A DNA stretch of 64,000 nucleotides from the NCBI RefSeq assembly GCF_003150675.1, contig NZ_QGGB01000010.1, positions 62,001-126,000 of the forward strand, read 5' to 3'. Below are positions 34,066-44,374 of this stretch, piece after piece. Origin of the DNA: Rhodohalobacter mucosus (GTDB taxonomy: Bacteria; Bacteroidota; Rhodothermia; Balneolales; Balneolaceae). A program made the position numbers and the translations under genes. Each line of letters opens with the position of its first letter. Position 1 is the stretch's first letter. The notes beneath the pieces are model-generated. The model was given only the letters and a program-made list of their open reading frames with translations, ran no database searches and was not told where the DNA came from.

Positions 34066-36552
34066 ATGACAACATATGTACTTCGTTTGTCTATGGTTCT
34101 GATTTCCGCATTTCTGATTGCCGGTTGTGCAAGCACGGATGCCGTTCAGCAGGACAATGGACCCTCAGAAAGACCGCAACGTTCAGCTTCATCAGGAAAC
34201 GGGGAGATCAAGCCCTTTTCAGAAGTAATCAAAGACAGCTTTGAGAAGGATGAAGGACTGTTTACCGTCTACAGAGACAAAAACACCTATTACTATGAAA
34301 TCCCCGACGATGTTCTCGGACGTGAGATGCTTATGGTTTCACGTATTGCCCGCACCGCCAATGGAATCAACTACGGCGGTATGCGAAACAACAACCAGGT
34401 TCTGCGCTGGGAAAAACGGGACGACAAAATTCTGCTTCGCCGGGTATCATTCAGCAATACGGCCAGCGATACACTTCCCATCTATGAAGCCGTTCGGAAC
34501 TCAAACTTTGAGCCGATCCTCGCTACATTTGACGTGAAGGCGCTGAATGCGGATTCTACCGGCTCCGTTATCGATGTAACGAGCCTGTTTACAACGGATG
34601 TTCCGGCACTCGGCCTCCAGGGTAGTTTCAGAAGCCGGTTTCAGGTGCGCCGCGTGGATGGCAACCGCACATTCATCGAGTCGATCCGGGCCTACCCGGA
34701 AAATGTGGAGGCACGGCATATCCTTACATACGATGCAAACAACCCGCCGTCAAACTCCGATGCCAATACCATCTCCCTGGAGATCAACCACAGTATGATC
34801 ATCCTGCCAGAAGAACCCATGCAGCGCCGGGAACCGGATGCACGGGTAGGCTATTTCACTGCCAACCAGGTTGACTACGGCACCGAGCAGCATCGTGCCG
34901 CACCGATGAGCCATATCACACGATGGAAACTGGTTCCCAAAGACAAGGAAGCGTATCTGCGTGGCGAGCTCGTGGAACCGGAAGAGCCCATCATATTTTA
35001 TATCGATCCGGCCACGCCCGTTGAGTGGAGAGAGTGGCTGATCAAGGGAGTGGATGACTGGCAGGTAGCCTTTGAGGAGGCCGGCTTCAAAAATGCCATC
35101 TATGGCAAAATGGCCCCGACACCCGAGGAAGATCCCGATTTCAGCCTGGAAGATACACGATACCCCTCGATCCGTTACTTCGCATCCCCGATTCAGAATG
35201 CGTTTGGACCGCACGTACACGATCCGCGATCCGGACAGATCATGACATCCGCCATCGGCTGGTATCACAACGTGATGCGACTGCTTCGAAACTGGTACTT
35301 TATCCAGACCGCGGCAGCCAATCCGGAGGCACGGAATGTTCAATTCGATGACGACGTAATGGGTGAGCTGATCCGGTTTGTATCAGCACACGAGGTGGGG
35401 CACACACTGGGGCTTCCGCATAACTGGGGTTCCAGCTACGCGGTACCGGTCGACTCCCTCCGATCACCCAGCTACACATCGGAAAACGGAACAGCTCCCT
35501 CTATTATGGACTACGCCCGTTTCAACTATATTGCACAGCCGGGCGACGGCGTTACCAACTTCTTCCCCCGTGTCGGTCCCTACGACAAGTGGGCCGTGAA
35601 GTGGGGCTATACATGGTTTGGCGACATGTCGCTTGAAGAGCAGCAGGAAGTACTGCACGAATGGACCACCGAACGCGCCGATGATCCCTACTATTTCTAT
35701 GGCCGCCAGACCGGTTCCAGAATCGATCCGCGATCCCAGAACGAAGACCTGGGCGACAACAGCATGAAAGCCAGCCGCTATGGCATTGCTAACCTTCAGG
35801 TGATTACGGAGAACCTGATTGACTGGATTGGCAAGGAAGGCGAGGACTTTGATGAGCTCGAAGAGCTGTACGGACAGGTTATCGGTCAGTGGAGCCGCTA
35901 CATGGGTCATGTTACCTCCAACGTTGCAGGCGTATATGAGAATCATAAAACCTTCGATCAGGATGGCGTGGTTTATGAGCCCGTTCCACGATCCGTGCAG
36001 AAAGAAGCCATGGACTTCCTTCGAACACACGCATTCAGCGATCCGTCATGGGTCATGAACCAGGAGATCCTGGGCCGCGTGAATCAGGCCGATTTTGTAG
36101 ATACGTTCCGCGGGCGGCAGGTATCCGTTCTGAATAACCTGGTAGATCCGCAGCGTCTTGCGCGCCTGATCGAATATGACAACAGAATGGACGGAGACGA
36201 CATCTACTCCCCGTTTGAATTTATGGACGATGTTCGCTCTATGATCTGGACGGAGCTTGACCGGAATTCCGAAGTTTCCGTTTATCGCAGAAATCTTCAG
36301 CGGGCTTACGTTGAAAGAATGGAGTACCTGATGACCAGCGAACTGCCCAGCATCCCCGCTGCATTCAGACAGTTTTTTGGATTTACATCCATCAATGTAA
36401 GCCAGTCTGATATCCGCCCCATTGTGCGTGAGCAGCTTGAAACCCTTCTTGCAGACGTTCAGCAAACAAAAACACGCGTTAGTGACCGCGCGACCCGTGT
36501 TCACCTGAACGATGTGGAAGAACGTATCGAAAATATCCTGGATCCGAGTTAA
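34066..36552 (+). CDS. Zinc-dependent metalloprotease lipoprotein (DUF5117/DUF4953 type)
   Basis: An 828-residue secreted protein with a lipobox signal (LISAFLIAGC). The N-terminal two thirds match the DUF5117-like domain common in Bacteroidota (FTVYRDKNTYYYEIPDDVLGREMLMVSRIART). The protease part carries the metzincin-like zinc site HEVGHTLGLPHN (about 442-453), preceded by DPRSGQIMTSAIGWYHNVMR and followed by SIMDYARFNY, a Met-turn-like segment. It probably degrades proteins outside the inner membrane; the target is unknown. It ends in a clear terminator and forms a single transcript. Confidence 0.87.
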   Translation: MTTYVLRLSMVLISAFLIAGCASTDAVQQDNGPSERPQRSASSGNGEIKPFSEVIKDSFEKDEGLFTVYRDKNTYYYEIPDDVLGREMLMVSRIARTANGINYGGMRNNNQVLRWEKRDDKILLRRVSFSNTASDTLPIYEAVRNSNFEPILATFDVKALNADSTGSVIDVTSLFTTDVPALGLQGSFRSRFQVRRVDGNRTFIESIRAYPENVEARHILTYDANNPPSNSDANTISLEINHSMIILPEEPMQRREPDARVGYFTANQVDYGTEQHRAAPMSHITRWKLVPKDKEAYLRGELVEPEEPIIFYIDPATPVEWREWLIKGVDDWQVAFEEAGFKNAIYGKMAPTPEEDPDFSLEDTRYPSIRYFASPIQNAFGPHVHDPRSGQIMTSAIGWYHNVMRLLRNWYFIQTAAANPEARNVQFDDDVMGELIRFVSAHEVGHTLGLPHNWGSSYAVPVDSLRSPSYTSENGTAPSIMDYARFNYIAQPGDGVTNFFPRVGPYDKWAVKWGYTWFGDMSLEEQQEVLHEWTTERADDPYYFYGRQTGSRIDPRSQNEDLGDNSMKASRYGIANLQVITENLIDWIGKEGEDFDELEELYGQVIGQWSRYMGHVTSNVAGVYENHKTFDQDGVVYEPVPRSVQKEAMDFLRTHAFSDPSWVMNQEILGRVNQADFVDTFRGRQVSVLNNLVDPQRLARLIEYDNRMDGDDIYSPFEFMDDVRSMIWTELDRNSEVSVYRRNLQRAYVERMEYLMTSELPSIPAAFRQFFGFTSINVSQSDIRPIVREQLETLLADVQQTKTRVSDRATRVHLNDVEERIENILDPS

Positions 36553-36580
36553 AAAGCGATTCAGTTACGTACATTTTCAA

Positions 36581-36618
36581 AAGAGCCGTACCGATTTTTT
36601 CGGGCGGCTCTTTTTTTT
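36581..36618 (+). terminator. Rho-independent terminator after the metalloprotease gene
   Basis: AAGAGCCG and CGGCTCTT form the stem, followed by eight T. It starts 29 bases after the stop codon. Confidence 0.88.
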
Positions 36619-36859
36619 ATTTATTCGTTCAGTGATCGTGACAAGCTTTTAACTGATCCGAACCGGGTGCTCCCGTACCCGATAAAAGCATCATTTTTGC
36701 TGTATTGCTGATTATTTAATGATTGTTTCAATGCCAATAATATGTTTATTTGAGTAACGCATTTCACGCCTCCCACTCATATTTTTACTATCAGTTGCAT
36801 CGATTACCGGTCGTTTTGTGGGATCAATAAAACAACACCCTTAACCAACTCTTACCATA
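36619..36859. promoter_or_regulatory. Leader region of the S9 peptidase gene
   Basis: AT-rich, no gene or repeat seen. It must contain the promoter of the peptidase gene. No individual promoter element could be assigned with confidence. Confidence 0.3.
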
Positions 36860-38905
36860 ATGCGAACACCCTTCTATACCACGAGCATCAGCCTTAAAGT
36901 TATCATGTCTGCCTTCATTTTGATGCTGCTTCTCATTCCTGTTTCTCAATCTGCCGCCCGGCAGTCTGCTGAAAGTGAAAAAACGCTGGATCTGAATATG
37001 TATTGGGAACTTCAGTCTGCCGGCAATACACAAATTTCACCTGATGGAAGCCTTATTGTATACACACGCGGGTGGATTGATCAGATCACGGATTCAAGAA
37101 AATCGGAAATCTGGATTATGAATTCGGACGGAACCCGCAAAAGGTTTTTAGCTGAAGGATCAAATCCCTCATGGTCGCCCGACGGCACACGTATAGCCTT
37201 TACGGCAGAAGGCGAACCCGGAGGCAGCCAGATTTATGTGCGCTGGATGGATAGCGAAGGAGCTACCAGTCAGATTACCCGCCTTACACACTCCCCATCC
37301 AATATCCGCTGGTCGCCCGACAGCCGGTACCTGTCATTCAATAAGAGGGTAGAAACCAAACCCTCGCTCACCATCAGCATGCCGTCCCGCCCCGACGGAG
37401 CCAGCTGGACGGCAAGCCCGAAAGTTGTGGAACGGCCGGTTTACAGACGCGACCGTCAGGGATACATCGATGATTCCTATACACACATTTTTGTGGTTTC
37501 AGCCGACGGAGGTGCGGTCCGCCAGCTAACGGATGGAAACTGGAACCACTCCTCATCGGAATGGACGGCAGACAGCCGTTCCCTGGTCTTTTCCACGCTT
37601 AGGGTAGAAGATGCAGAGCTTCAGTGGAGGCACAGTGAAATCTATTCCGTATCCGTAGATGACGGCACGATTCGCCAGTTAACCGACCGTTATGGGCCCG
37701 ACAGCAACCCGCTGCCCTCACCAGACGGCCGGCACATCGCTTATCTGGGTGATGACTGGCATACGGACACCTACAGAAACAGAAAAATCCATCTGATGAA
37801 TACGGACGGATCCAATCCAAGAATCATTGCACCCGATTTTGACCGTTCACCCCGCAACATGACCTGGGCACCGGACAGCAGGGGACTTTACTTTACCGCC
37901 AATTCCGAAGGAAACCGCAATATTTATTACGTCTCAGTTAACGGTGATGTAAGTCAGATTACAGAAGGCGTTCAACAGATCAATCTTCATTCAATCAGTA
38001 ACCTTGGTGATCTGGGCATTACTTCCACATCGTTTCATGAGCCTGGAGATATCTATGTTCTTACAACGGGACGCAACAGAACAATGACGCGGCTTACCTA
38101 TATGAACAGGGATTTGATGAAAGATGTAAAACTGGGCGAGGTCGAAGAAATCTGGTATAAATCGACCGATGATCTGGATATCCAGGGATGGGTTGTAAAG
38201 CCGCCCGACTTTGACCCCAGCCAAACCTATCCCATGATGCTGGTGATACACGGTGGTCCGCATGGAATGTACGGGGTGAATTTTAATTACTCATGGCAGG
38301 AGCATGCTGCCAACGGCTACCTGGTGCTTTACACGAATCCAAGGGGAAGCGCAGGTTACGGCAGCTCGTTCGGCAATGAAATCGACAATGCATACCCCAG
38401 CAAAGATTACGATGATCTGATGGCCGGAGTGGACGAGTTGGTCGGTAAAGGCTGGGTGGATACGGACCGAATGTACGTCTATGGCTGCTCAGGAGGAGGC
38501 GTTCTTACAGCCTGGGTTGTGGGCCATACAGACCGCTTTGCAGCGGCATCCTCTAACTGTCCGGTTATCAACTGGCTCTCTTTTGTCGGCACAACCGATG
38601 GAATCAGCTGGTACAGAAACTTTGAAAATCTTCCCTGGGAAGATCCGTCGGAGCACCTCAGACGCTCACCGCTCATGTATGTCGGAAATGTAACCACGCC
38701 CACCATGCTCATGACCGGCGAAAATGACCTTCGCACACCGATGCCGCAAACGGAAGAGTTTTATGCAGCTCTTCAGGTACTGGGCGTTCCGACAGCGATG
38801 GTCCGTTTTCAGGATGAGTGGCATGGTACAAGCTCCAAGCCTTCAAATTTTATCAGAACCCAGCTATACCTGAGAGCCTGGTTTGAAAAATGGGGTGAAA
38901 ATTAA
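36860..38905 (+). CDS. S9-family prolyl oligopeptidase-type serine peptidase, secreted
   Basis: A 681-residue protein with an N-terminal signal (LKVIMSAFILMLLLIPVSQSAA). Residues about 45-420 are a beta-propeller with TolB/WD40-like repeats (ISPDGSLIVYTRG, NPSWSPDGTRIAF, IRWSPDSRYLSF, MTWAPDSRGLYF). The catalytic domain follows with MLVIHGGPHGMYG, the nucleophile serine in MYVYGCSGGGVLTAW (about 543), the Asp in TGENDLRTPM (about 623) and the His in DEWHGTSS (about 655). It cleaves short peptides in the periplasm. It shares a two-way terminator with the fasciclin gene. Confidence 0.92.
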   Translation: MRTPFYTTSISLKVIMSAFILMLLLIPVSQSAARQSAESEKTLDLNMYWELQSAGNTQISPDGSLIVYTRGWIDQITDSRKSEIWIMNSDGTRKRFLAEGSNPSWSPDGTRIAFTAEGEPGGSQIYVRWMDSEGATSQITRLTHSPSNIRWSPDSRYLSFNKRVETKPSLTISMPSRPDGASWTASPKVVERPVYRRDRQGYIDDSYTHIFVVSADGGAVRQLTDGNWNHSSSEWTADSRSLVFSTLRVEDAELQWRHSEIYSVSVDDGTIRQLTDRYGPDSNPLPSPDGRHIAYLGDDWHTDTYRNRKIHLMNTDGSNPRIIAPDFDRSPRNMTWAPDSRGLYFTANSEGNRNIYYVSVNGDVSQITEGVQQINLHSISNLGDLGITSTSFHEPGDIYVLTTGRNRTMTRLTYMNRDLMKDVKLGEVEEIWYKSTDDLDIQGWVVKPPDFDPSQTYPMMLVIHGGPHGMYGVNFNYSWQEHAANGYLVLYTNPRGSAGYGSSFGNEIDNAYPSKDYDDLMAGVDELVGKGWVDTDRMYVYGCSGGGVLTAWVVGHTDRFAAASSNCPVINWLSFVGTTDGISWYRNFENLPWEDPSEHLRRSPLMYVGNVTTPTMLMTGENDLRTPMPQTEEFYAALQVLGVPTAMVRFQDEWHGTSSKPSNFIRTQLYLRAWFEKWGEN

Positions 38906-38936
38906 ATAATACGACCCAATCAGCCCTTCAGACATA

Positions 38937-38970
38937 AAAAAAGCCCGTTTTCTGTTGAAAACGGGCTTTT
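38937..38970. terminator. Two-way terminator between S9 peptidase and fasciclin genes
   Basis: AAAAGCCCGTTTTC and GAAAACGGGCTTTT form a 14-base perfect stem with a 4-base loop, with A and T runs on either side, so it can serve both convergent genes. Confidence 0.9.
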
Positions 38971-39009
38971 AATTTCCTGTAAATCAATTCTACAGGCTAT
39001 GCCTGTCAA

Positions 39010-39504
39010 TTAAGGAAGAATAACTGCATCAATAACGTGAATTACTCCGTTTGAAGCTTCGATGTCAGCAGTTACCACAGACGCATCGTCAACGGATACA
39101 CCGTAGTCGCCGATTGAAATTTCAACGCTGGAACCTTCAACGGTTTCAGCTGTCATTCCGTCGCTCAGATCGCCGGACATTACTTTACCCGGTACTACGT
39201 GGTAAGTAAGAACCTGGATAAGCTGGTCGCGATTCTCTTCCATCAGAAGGCTTTCAAGCGTACCCTCGGGAAGTGCTTCAAATGCTTCGTTCGTTGGCGC
39301 AAATACGGTGAAAGGACCGTCGCCCTGGAGTGTTTCCACGAGTCCTGCTGCCTGGAGAGCAGTTACAAGAGTTGAGAAGCTGTCATTTCCAGCTGCAATG
39401 GATACAATGTCGTTGTCATTGCTCTGTGCGGATGCCTCATTGACAGGTGCGAAAGTTAAAACGGTGATTGCCAATAATGCGATCGTGCTTTTTAAAAGTG
39501 TCAT
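39010..39504 (-). CDS. Secreted fasciclin-domain protein
   Basis: A 164-residue protein: a signal peptide ([25 protein letters not shown]) followed by a single FAS1 domain. The H1 motif is [37 protein letters not shown] and the H2 motif [21 protein letters not shown], with the YHV in between ([10 protein letters not shown]). FAS1 proteins act in adhesion or protein-protein contact outside the cytoplasm; no enzyme activity is implied. It is a single gene with its own two-way terminator. Confidence 0.93.
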   Translation of the reverse strand: MTLLKSTIALLAITVLTFAPVNEASAQSNDNDIVSIAAGNDSFSTLVTALQAAGLVETLQGDGPFTVFAPTNEAFEALPEGTLESLLMEENRDQLIQVLTYHVVPGKVMSGDLSDGMTAETVEGSSVEISIGDYGVSVDDASVVTADIEASNGVIHVIDAVILP

Positions 39505-39964
39505 ATCTGTTAAAGTTTAATTGGGGTTAAGGATTTGATTGCATCAAACCTTTGTGACACTCGAATCAACAGAGCCGCATACACCACGGTTCCTCATAAA
39601 AAGCTTTATTTTTTAATGCTCTATACTCCCATATTGATATGAAGCACAACAGGTTAGAATGTATAACACTCCTTTACAAAGATTAAATTACCGCTCAGAC
39701 CATCATAAAGAATTGAATATTGAGAATATTGTATGGTTTAATAGCCTGTCTTGCCGGTTCGTTTCCCTGCATTATATTCAATTTCAGTGTATCCGGGAAA
39801 GGAACTAAAATGAAACACTCTACTTCTCTCTGTCTGTCATATCTTCTGAGAAGAAGAGGAAGGTCACTTCATGAACTTATTAAAGCACTCTGTGAGAGTT
39901 ATCTAAAGAACTCACATTATATTAGGTATACCGCGTTCACCGGCTGTATTACAAGAGAACAAGG
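39505..39964. promoter_or_regulatory. Long AT-rich divergent promoter region
   Basis: 460 bases separate the fasciclin gene (leftward) from the ECF sigma operon (rightward). No real gene is recognised; a frame at 39720-39968 has no family features. The size suggests promoters for both sides, and ECF operons are often autoregulated, but no -35/-10 pair can be named with confidence. Confidence 0.35.
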
Positions 39965-40555
39965 ATGATGAGCGAAATCGACGATGAAACCATAAACCTC
40001 CTTGCAGCGAGGATCAGAAATGAAGACCGGCAGGCGTTTGACGACCTGTTCAGGTTGCTGTATCCGCGTCTGGTGTATTTTTCCATGAGATACGTGCACG
40101 ACAGGGACGCGGCATGTGATATGGTTCAGGATGCGTTTGTAGCCCTGTGGCAAAAAAGATCCGGCATTGACCCCGATCAGGCGCTCAGGTCCTATTTGTA
40201 TACCGCAGTAAGAAACCGTTCACTCAACTGGCTACAGCATTCTTCAAATAAAAATGAATCGATTCATGACCGGCCGGATATGAACCTAGTATCAGATAAC
40301 CGTACGGATACCACAGCCGAACAAGAAAATGACAATAAAAACTCTCTTTCCGGGCTTTTCAGAAAGTGGATTTCGGAATTGCCTGACCGTCGACAGGAAG
40401 CTTTTGAGCTGAGCAGGTTTGACGGACTTTCACATGATGAAATTGCAGGAATTATGGATGTATCTCCAAAAACAGTGAATAATCATATTGTATCTGCGCT
40501 CAGGCATCTTAGAGAGCGCTATGAACAGCACCGTAACACAGAAGCGGAGGAATGA
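39965..40555 (+). CDS. FecI-like ECF sigma factor
   Basis: A 196-residue sigma factor. Region 2 reads DDLFRLLYPRLVYFSMRYVHDRDAACDMVQDAFVALWQKR and region 4 LSRFDGLSHDEIAGIMDVSPKTVNNHIVSALRHLRERYEQ. It is of the Bacteroidota type paired with a FecR anti-sigma and a TonB receptor, as found directly downstream. When the receptor binds its ligand, FecR should release or activate this sigma factor to transcribe the receptor genes. Two in-frame ATGs adjoin (39965 and 39968), preceded by ACAAGG. The FecR start follows four bases after this stop. Confidence 0.92.
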   Translation: MMSEIDDETINLLAARIRNEDRQAFDDLFRLLYPRLVYFSMRYVHDRDAACDMVQDAFVALWQKRSGIDPDQALRSYLYTAVRNRSLNWLQHSSNKNESIHDRPDMNLVSDNRTDTTAEQENDNKNSLSGLFRKWISELPDRRQEAFELSRFDGLSHDEIAGIMDVSPKTVNNHIVSALRHLRERYEQHRNTEAEE

Positions 40556-40559
40556 TGCC

Positions 40560-41510
40560 ATGAACAGGAATAGCCCTAATCAAAACCGGCCGTATACAAA
40601 CGAATCTGAGCTCATCAGGATTTGGGAGATTTCCAAAACCGCTGAGCCGCATTCCACCGCACGGGAGATTGTCAGCGAAGCGGAAACGGAAAATGCATTG
40701 AGATCGGTTTGGGATCGAATCGATTCATCCGGAATGAAAGAGGAAACCAAAGTTCATGATGCGTCTCGAAACAGAGCAGAGAGATTCTGGATATGGGGAC
40801 GTTACATGGTGGCAGCCGCTGCCCTTATCATAGCCGTTTCATGGTATCTTTTTGTTCCTGTAACGGTTACGGCTCCCTATGGCGAACAGGTAACCCTGGA
40901 TTTACCTGATGGTTCACAGGCAGAGCTGAATAGCGGAACATCCATCACCTACAACCGGGCACTTTTTGGGCGAACGGACCGTGATTTAACGCTGAACGGT
41001 GAAGCCTGGTTTGACGTGACTCCCTCAGGTATTCCATTTACTGTAAAAGCAAACGGTACACTCACCAGTGTACTCGGAACATCCTTCAATATCAGGTCCT
41101 GGAGCAGTGACCCGGAAAACGACACGGAACTTTCCGTATCATCCGGCAGAGTGGCGTTCATGCCGCAGCAAGACATAAGAAGAGGAGTAACCCTCGAACC
41201 GGGACAGCTCAGTAGGTGGGATCCCTCTCTCACAGAACCCACGACTCCTGTATCCGTACCGATCAGCGAGATTACAGGATGGAGAGAGAACCGCATTATC
41301 TTCCGTGAGCAATCACTGCGCGTTATTATCAATGAACTTGAGCGCCGTTTTGATACCACGATCGACCTGGATGTGCCGGGGGCGGAGGATGATCCCATTA
41401 CCGCATATTATAATTCTCCCCAAAACCTTCAAACCGTACTCGATGATATAAGTATGGTAAAAGGGCTGCGTTATGCAGAAACAGCAAACGGATACCGGAT
41501 CTTCAAATAA
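40560..41510 (+). CDS. fecR: FecR-type anti-sigma factor
   Basis: A predicted 316-residue inner-membrane protein. It has a cytosolic N-terminal part of about 80 residues, one membrane segment (MVAAAALIIAVSWYLFVPV), a periplasmic FecR domain (VTLDLPDGSQAELNSGTSITYN...LNGEAWFDV...VLGTSFNIR), and a C-terminal DUF4974-like domain (IIFREQSLRVIINELERRF). The ATG at 40560 is chosen: it follows GGAGG with about 9 bases spacing and lies 4 bases after the sigma stop, while the longer frame from 40488 lacks such a signal. It should relay the receptor state to the sigma factor. Confidence 0.92.
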   Translation: MNRNSPNQNRPYTNESELIRIWEISKTAEPHSTAREIVSEAETENALRSVWDRIDSSGMKEETKVHDASRNRAERFWIWGRYMVAAAALIIAVSWYLFVPVTVTAPYGEQVTLDLPDGSQAELNSGTSITYNRALFGRTDRDLTLNGEAWFDVTPSGIPFTVKANGTLTSVLGTSFNIRSWSSDPENDTELSVSSGRVAFMPQQDIRRGVTLEPGQLSRWDPSLTEPTTPVSVPISEITGWRENRIIFREQSLRVIINELERRFDTTIDLDVPGAEDDPITAYYNSPQNLQTVLDDISMVKGLRYAETANGYRIFK

Positions 41511-41522
41511 GCTTCACAGAAT

Positions 41523-44300
41523 ATGACTCAGGGAATCAGTTTCCGGACATTTTGGATTGCGATTCTGCTGTCGCTTGGAGTGACTTTAACGCTCCGTGCG
41601 CAGGAATCTGCTCCGAAAAGCCCCCTGCAGTTCGAATTCTCCGGAGAAAGTATGATCAATGTACTCGACCGTATCGCCCGGGATACGGAAATCGACCTGG
41701 TGTATGATCCTGAACTGATCCGTAACATTACCGTATATAAAAGGCTTCGCCATCCCACTGTTACCGAGCTGCTCACCGACCTTCTGCAAGATTACAGGCT
41801 CGACTATATCACCCTCTCCTCAGGAACCATTGTTATCGTGAGAGCATCAAGAGAAACGCCCTCATTCGGCACCGTTTCGGGCCTGGTAGTTGACAGTGAT
41901 ACCGGTGAACCGCTGCCCGGCGCTACAGTTTTACTGGCAGATGCATCCGGGGGAACCAGCACAAATCACCACGGACGCTTTGCCATGAACCGCCTGATGA
42001 GCGGCACGCATCATCTTATTATCAGTTACATGGGGTATGAATCGGCTTTCAGAACCATCAGGATTGAACCGAATAGATCCTTGCAAGAACGCATCGTACT
42101 TACACCCCGGCCAATCGATGTAGAGCCGATTGTGGTACACGCACACAGATCGAGGCTGCCAAGCACCAACAGCGGCGGAATACTCAACGTGCAGTCTGAA
42201 GGAAACCGGTCGGGATTTACGGGCGGACCTATCCGCAGCCTCAGCCTTCTCAGTGGGGTGCAGTATGGCCTTCCCATGAAAGACCTCAATCTACAGGGCA
42301 GCGATCAGGGTGAGCACCGGATTACACTTGATGGCATTCCGGTCTACAATCCATACAGTTTTGGTAAACTGTTCAGCTCCTTCAGTCCATATGCAATAGG
42401 CAATGTTACGCTGCATAAAGCAGGATATGGCACAGCTGCAGGGAGCACAACCGCCGGACTGGTAGAACTAAAGCATGATATACGCCCCAACAGCCCAAAC
42501 CGACTGACGCTGCAGACTGATCCTTCCTATGTAAACCTTAGAGGCGATCTCTCACTTCCGGTTTCGGAAACCCGTTCTTTAAAAATGTTGGGGGCGCTCC
42601 GCACAAGCTACTGGGATCTGCAGCCGGATCCTTTCCTGAAAAATACTCTCAGGAACTGGGACCGGCTTGATCCGCTGATTACCAACGCCCTGATGGATCT
42701 TGAGGTGGATGCGGGACGTTACAAACCGCTTGAACACCGGTCCGACCTCTCTACATTTGATCTCCATGCTGCTGTACTTTATGAACCCGATGATTTCAGC
42801 CGTCTTCTCATATCAGCCTATGCTGCCAAAAACCGGATTGAGACCGGCCTCCTGAATGAGCAGACTTTCGATCCGGATGTTCAGCGCTACCTCTATGCTG
42901 TTGACGGGCATCAATGGTCAAACAGCCTGATTCAGGCCCAATGGAGCCGGATGCTCACTCCCAGACTGGACCTCTCTCTGCAAGCCGGATATTCCGAAAA
43001 CCACTTTGACCATGTGAATCGTGCAGGCCTCAGCAATAGCAGACCGTCTGACCTCTTTTTTCGAAGCCTTGGCTCAAGCGCTTCTCTGGATTCAGCTTCT
43101 CCCGAAACATCACAACCTTTGCCTACACGCATTAACGGCAACACGATACAGCACCTGCAGTTGAATGCAGACGCCGGTTACAGCCTCTCACCCGTCTTCT
43201 CGCTTCAGGGCGGTATTCGCGCCGAACAAGTCTATTCCAATGTTTCAATTTCAGAGCCTGCAACCATGATAACCGGCACCGATCAGCATTCCACCATAAT
43301 CGGAAGCTATCTGAATGCGGAGCATCAGGCAGGTCGAAACTGGCGACTGTCGTACGGTACACGGATTACCTGGCTTGATACAACAAATGATCTCTATGCT
43401 GAACCAAGATTTTCAATACAGTACGACCAGCCATCATCGCGCGCAGGCTATTGGTCGCTGAGGGTTGCGGGCGGACTTTACCGTCAATTCATTAACGAAT
43501 ATCGAATTACAAATACAGGCCCAACCGCAATTGTACCCGACATACCCATTTGGTCGCATACCGGCAATACAGCCATTCCGAAAGCATGGCATCTTACTGC
43601 CTCTCTCTTAATAGAACCCTCTGAACGTGCATCCGTTACAGCCGAATTATTTCACAAATGGCATCCGGAAGCTAATTTTACGACATACATTGAATCTGAT
43701 AACCTATCGGGCACCATTACCGACGTATCAGCTTTCGGTATCACCACGGAGATGCAGACATGGGGTGCAGGAATACGATATTCCCAGTATTTTTTCGATG
43801 AATCATTGCGGCTGACAGCCGGATACGATTACAGCTTTGCGGAGATCAGCCTGGAAGAGCAGTTTGGCAGCAACGTTTCCACCCCCTGGAATGAGCCCCA
43901 TCGAGCGCAGCTTTCGGCGCTCTGGAGAATAACGTCCAATCTCTCGCTGGTCACGGGCTGGCAGGGTATCTGGGGGAGAAAATGGGGCTACAGGCGTGCT
44001 TACTACAACTTCCTATTATTTGACGAGAGTACAGCCGAATTGAGCAGCCGTTTCAGCAATCCGGACAGGGACAAGCTGCCTGCTTTCCTGCAAACAGATA
44101 TCACGTTCGTTTGGCAGCCGTCGCTTCGCATCGCAGATCTTGAGTTGCGTGCAGGACTGGTAAATCTGATGAACCGCAAGAATGTTCTGGAAACATACCT
44201 TGTACCTGTATATGAAAATGATGTGCGAACGGGATATGAAGAAGAGTACCGCACAATGCCGGGTATCTACCCTGTTTTCAGCTTCAGCATCGATCTCTAA
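41523..44300 (+). CDS. TonB-dependent receptor with N-terminal STN signalling domain
   Basis: A 925-residue outer-membrane receptor. Signal peptide (WIAILLSLGVTLTLRAQ), then an STN domain (FEFSGESMINVLDRIARDTEIDLVYDPELI), then a carboxypeptidase-regulatory-like beta-sandwich (GTVSGLVVDSDTGEPLPGATV). A plug follows (LSLLSGVQYG...DLNLQGSDQGEHRITLDGIPVYNPYSFGKLF), and then a long beta-barrel ending in FSFSIDL with terminal aromatic/hydrophobic alternation. With the ECF sigma and FecR genes just upstream (12-base gap to fecR) it forms a complete surface-signalling unit. No SusD partner is present, so it is more likely a metal-chelate or small-ligand receptor than a SusC glycan system. The ligand is unknown. 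Confidence 0.9.
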   Translation: MTQGISFRTFWIAILLSLGVTLTLRAQESAPKSPLQFEFSGESMINVLDRIARDTEIDLVYDPELIRNITVYKRLRHPTVTELLTDLLQDYRLDYITLSSGTIVIVRASRETPSFGTVSGLVVDSDTGEPLPGATVLLADASGGTSTNHHGRFAMNRLMSGTHHLIISYMGYESAFRTIRIEPNRSLQERIVLTPRPIDVEPIVVHAHRSRLPSTNSGGILNVQSEGNRSGFTGGPIRSLSLLSGVQYGLPMKDLNLQGSDQGEHRITLDGIPVYNPYSFGKLFSSFSPYAIGNVTLHKAGYGTAAGSTTAGLVELKHDIRPNSPNRLTLQTDPSYVNLRGDLSLPVSETRSLKMLGALRTSYWDLQPDPFLKNTLRNWDRLDPLITNALMDLEVDAGRYKPLEHRSDLSTFDLHAAVLYEPDDFSRLLISAYAAKNRIETGLLNEQTFDPDVQRYLYAVDGHQWSNSLIQAQWSRMLTPRLDLSLQAGYSENHFDHVNRAGLSNSRPSDLFFRSLGSSASLDSASPETSQPLPTRINGNTIQHLQLNADAGYSLSPVFSLQGGIRAEQVYSNVSISEPATMITGTDQHSTIIGSYLNAEHQAGRNWRLSYGTRITWLDTTNDLYAEPRFSIQYDQPSSRAGYWSLRVAGGLYRQFINEYRITNTGPTAIVPDIPIWSHTGNTAIPKAWHLTASLLIEPSERASVTAELFHKWHPEANFTTYIESDNLSGTITDVSAFGITTEMQTWGAGIRYSQYFFDESLRLTAGYDYSFAEISLEEQFGSNVSTPWNEPHRAQLSALWRITSNLSLVTGWQGIWGRKWGYRRAYYNFLLFDESTAELSSRFSNPDRDKLPAFLQTDITFVWQPSLRIADLELRAGLVNLMNRKNVLETYLVPVYENDVRTGYEEEYRTMPGIYPVFSFSIDL

Positions 44301-44374
44301 CCGATATGAGCAGAAGCCCTTGCGGCGTGAGTTCGATAAAGTCATCGGATGACTCATTCAAACCCGTGACGCAT

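Noticed and set aside
39720-39968. 82-codon frame ahead of the ECF sigma gene
   Set aside because: No family features and no ribosome-binding site; it probably reflects AT-rich promoter DNA.
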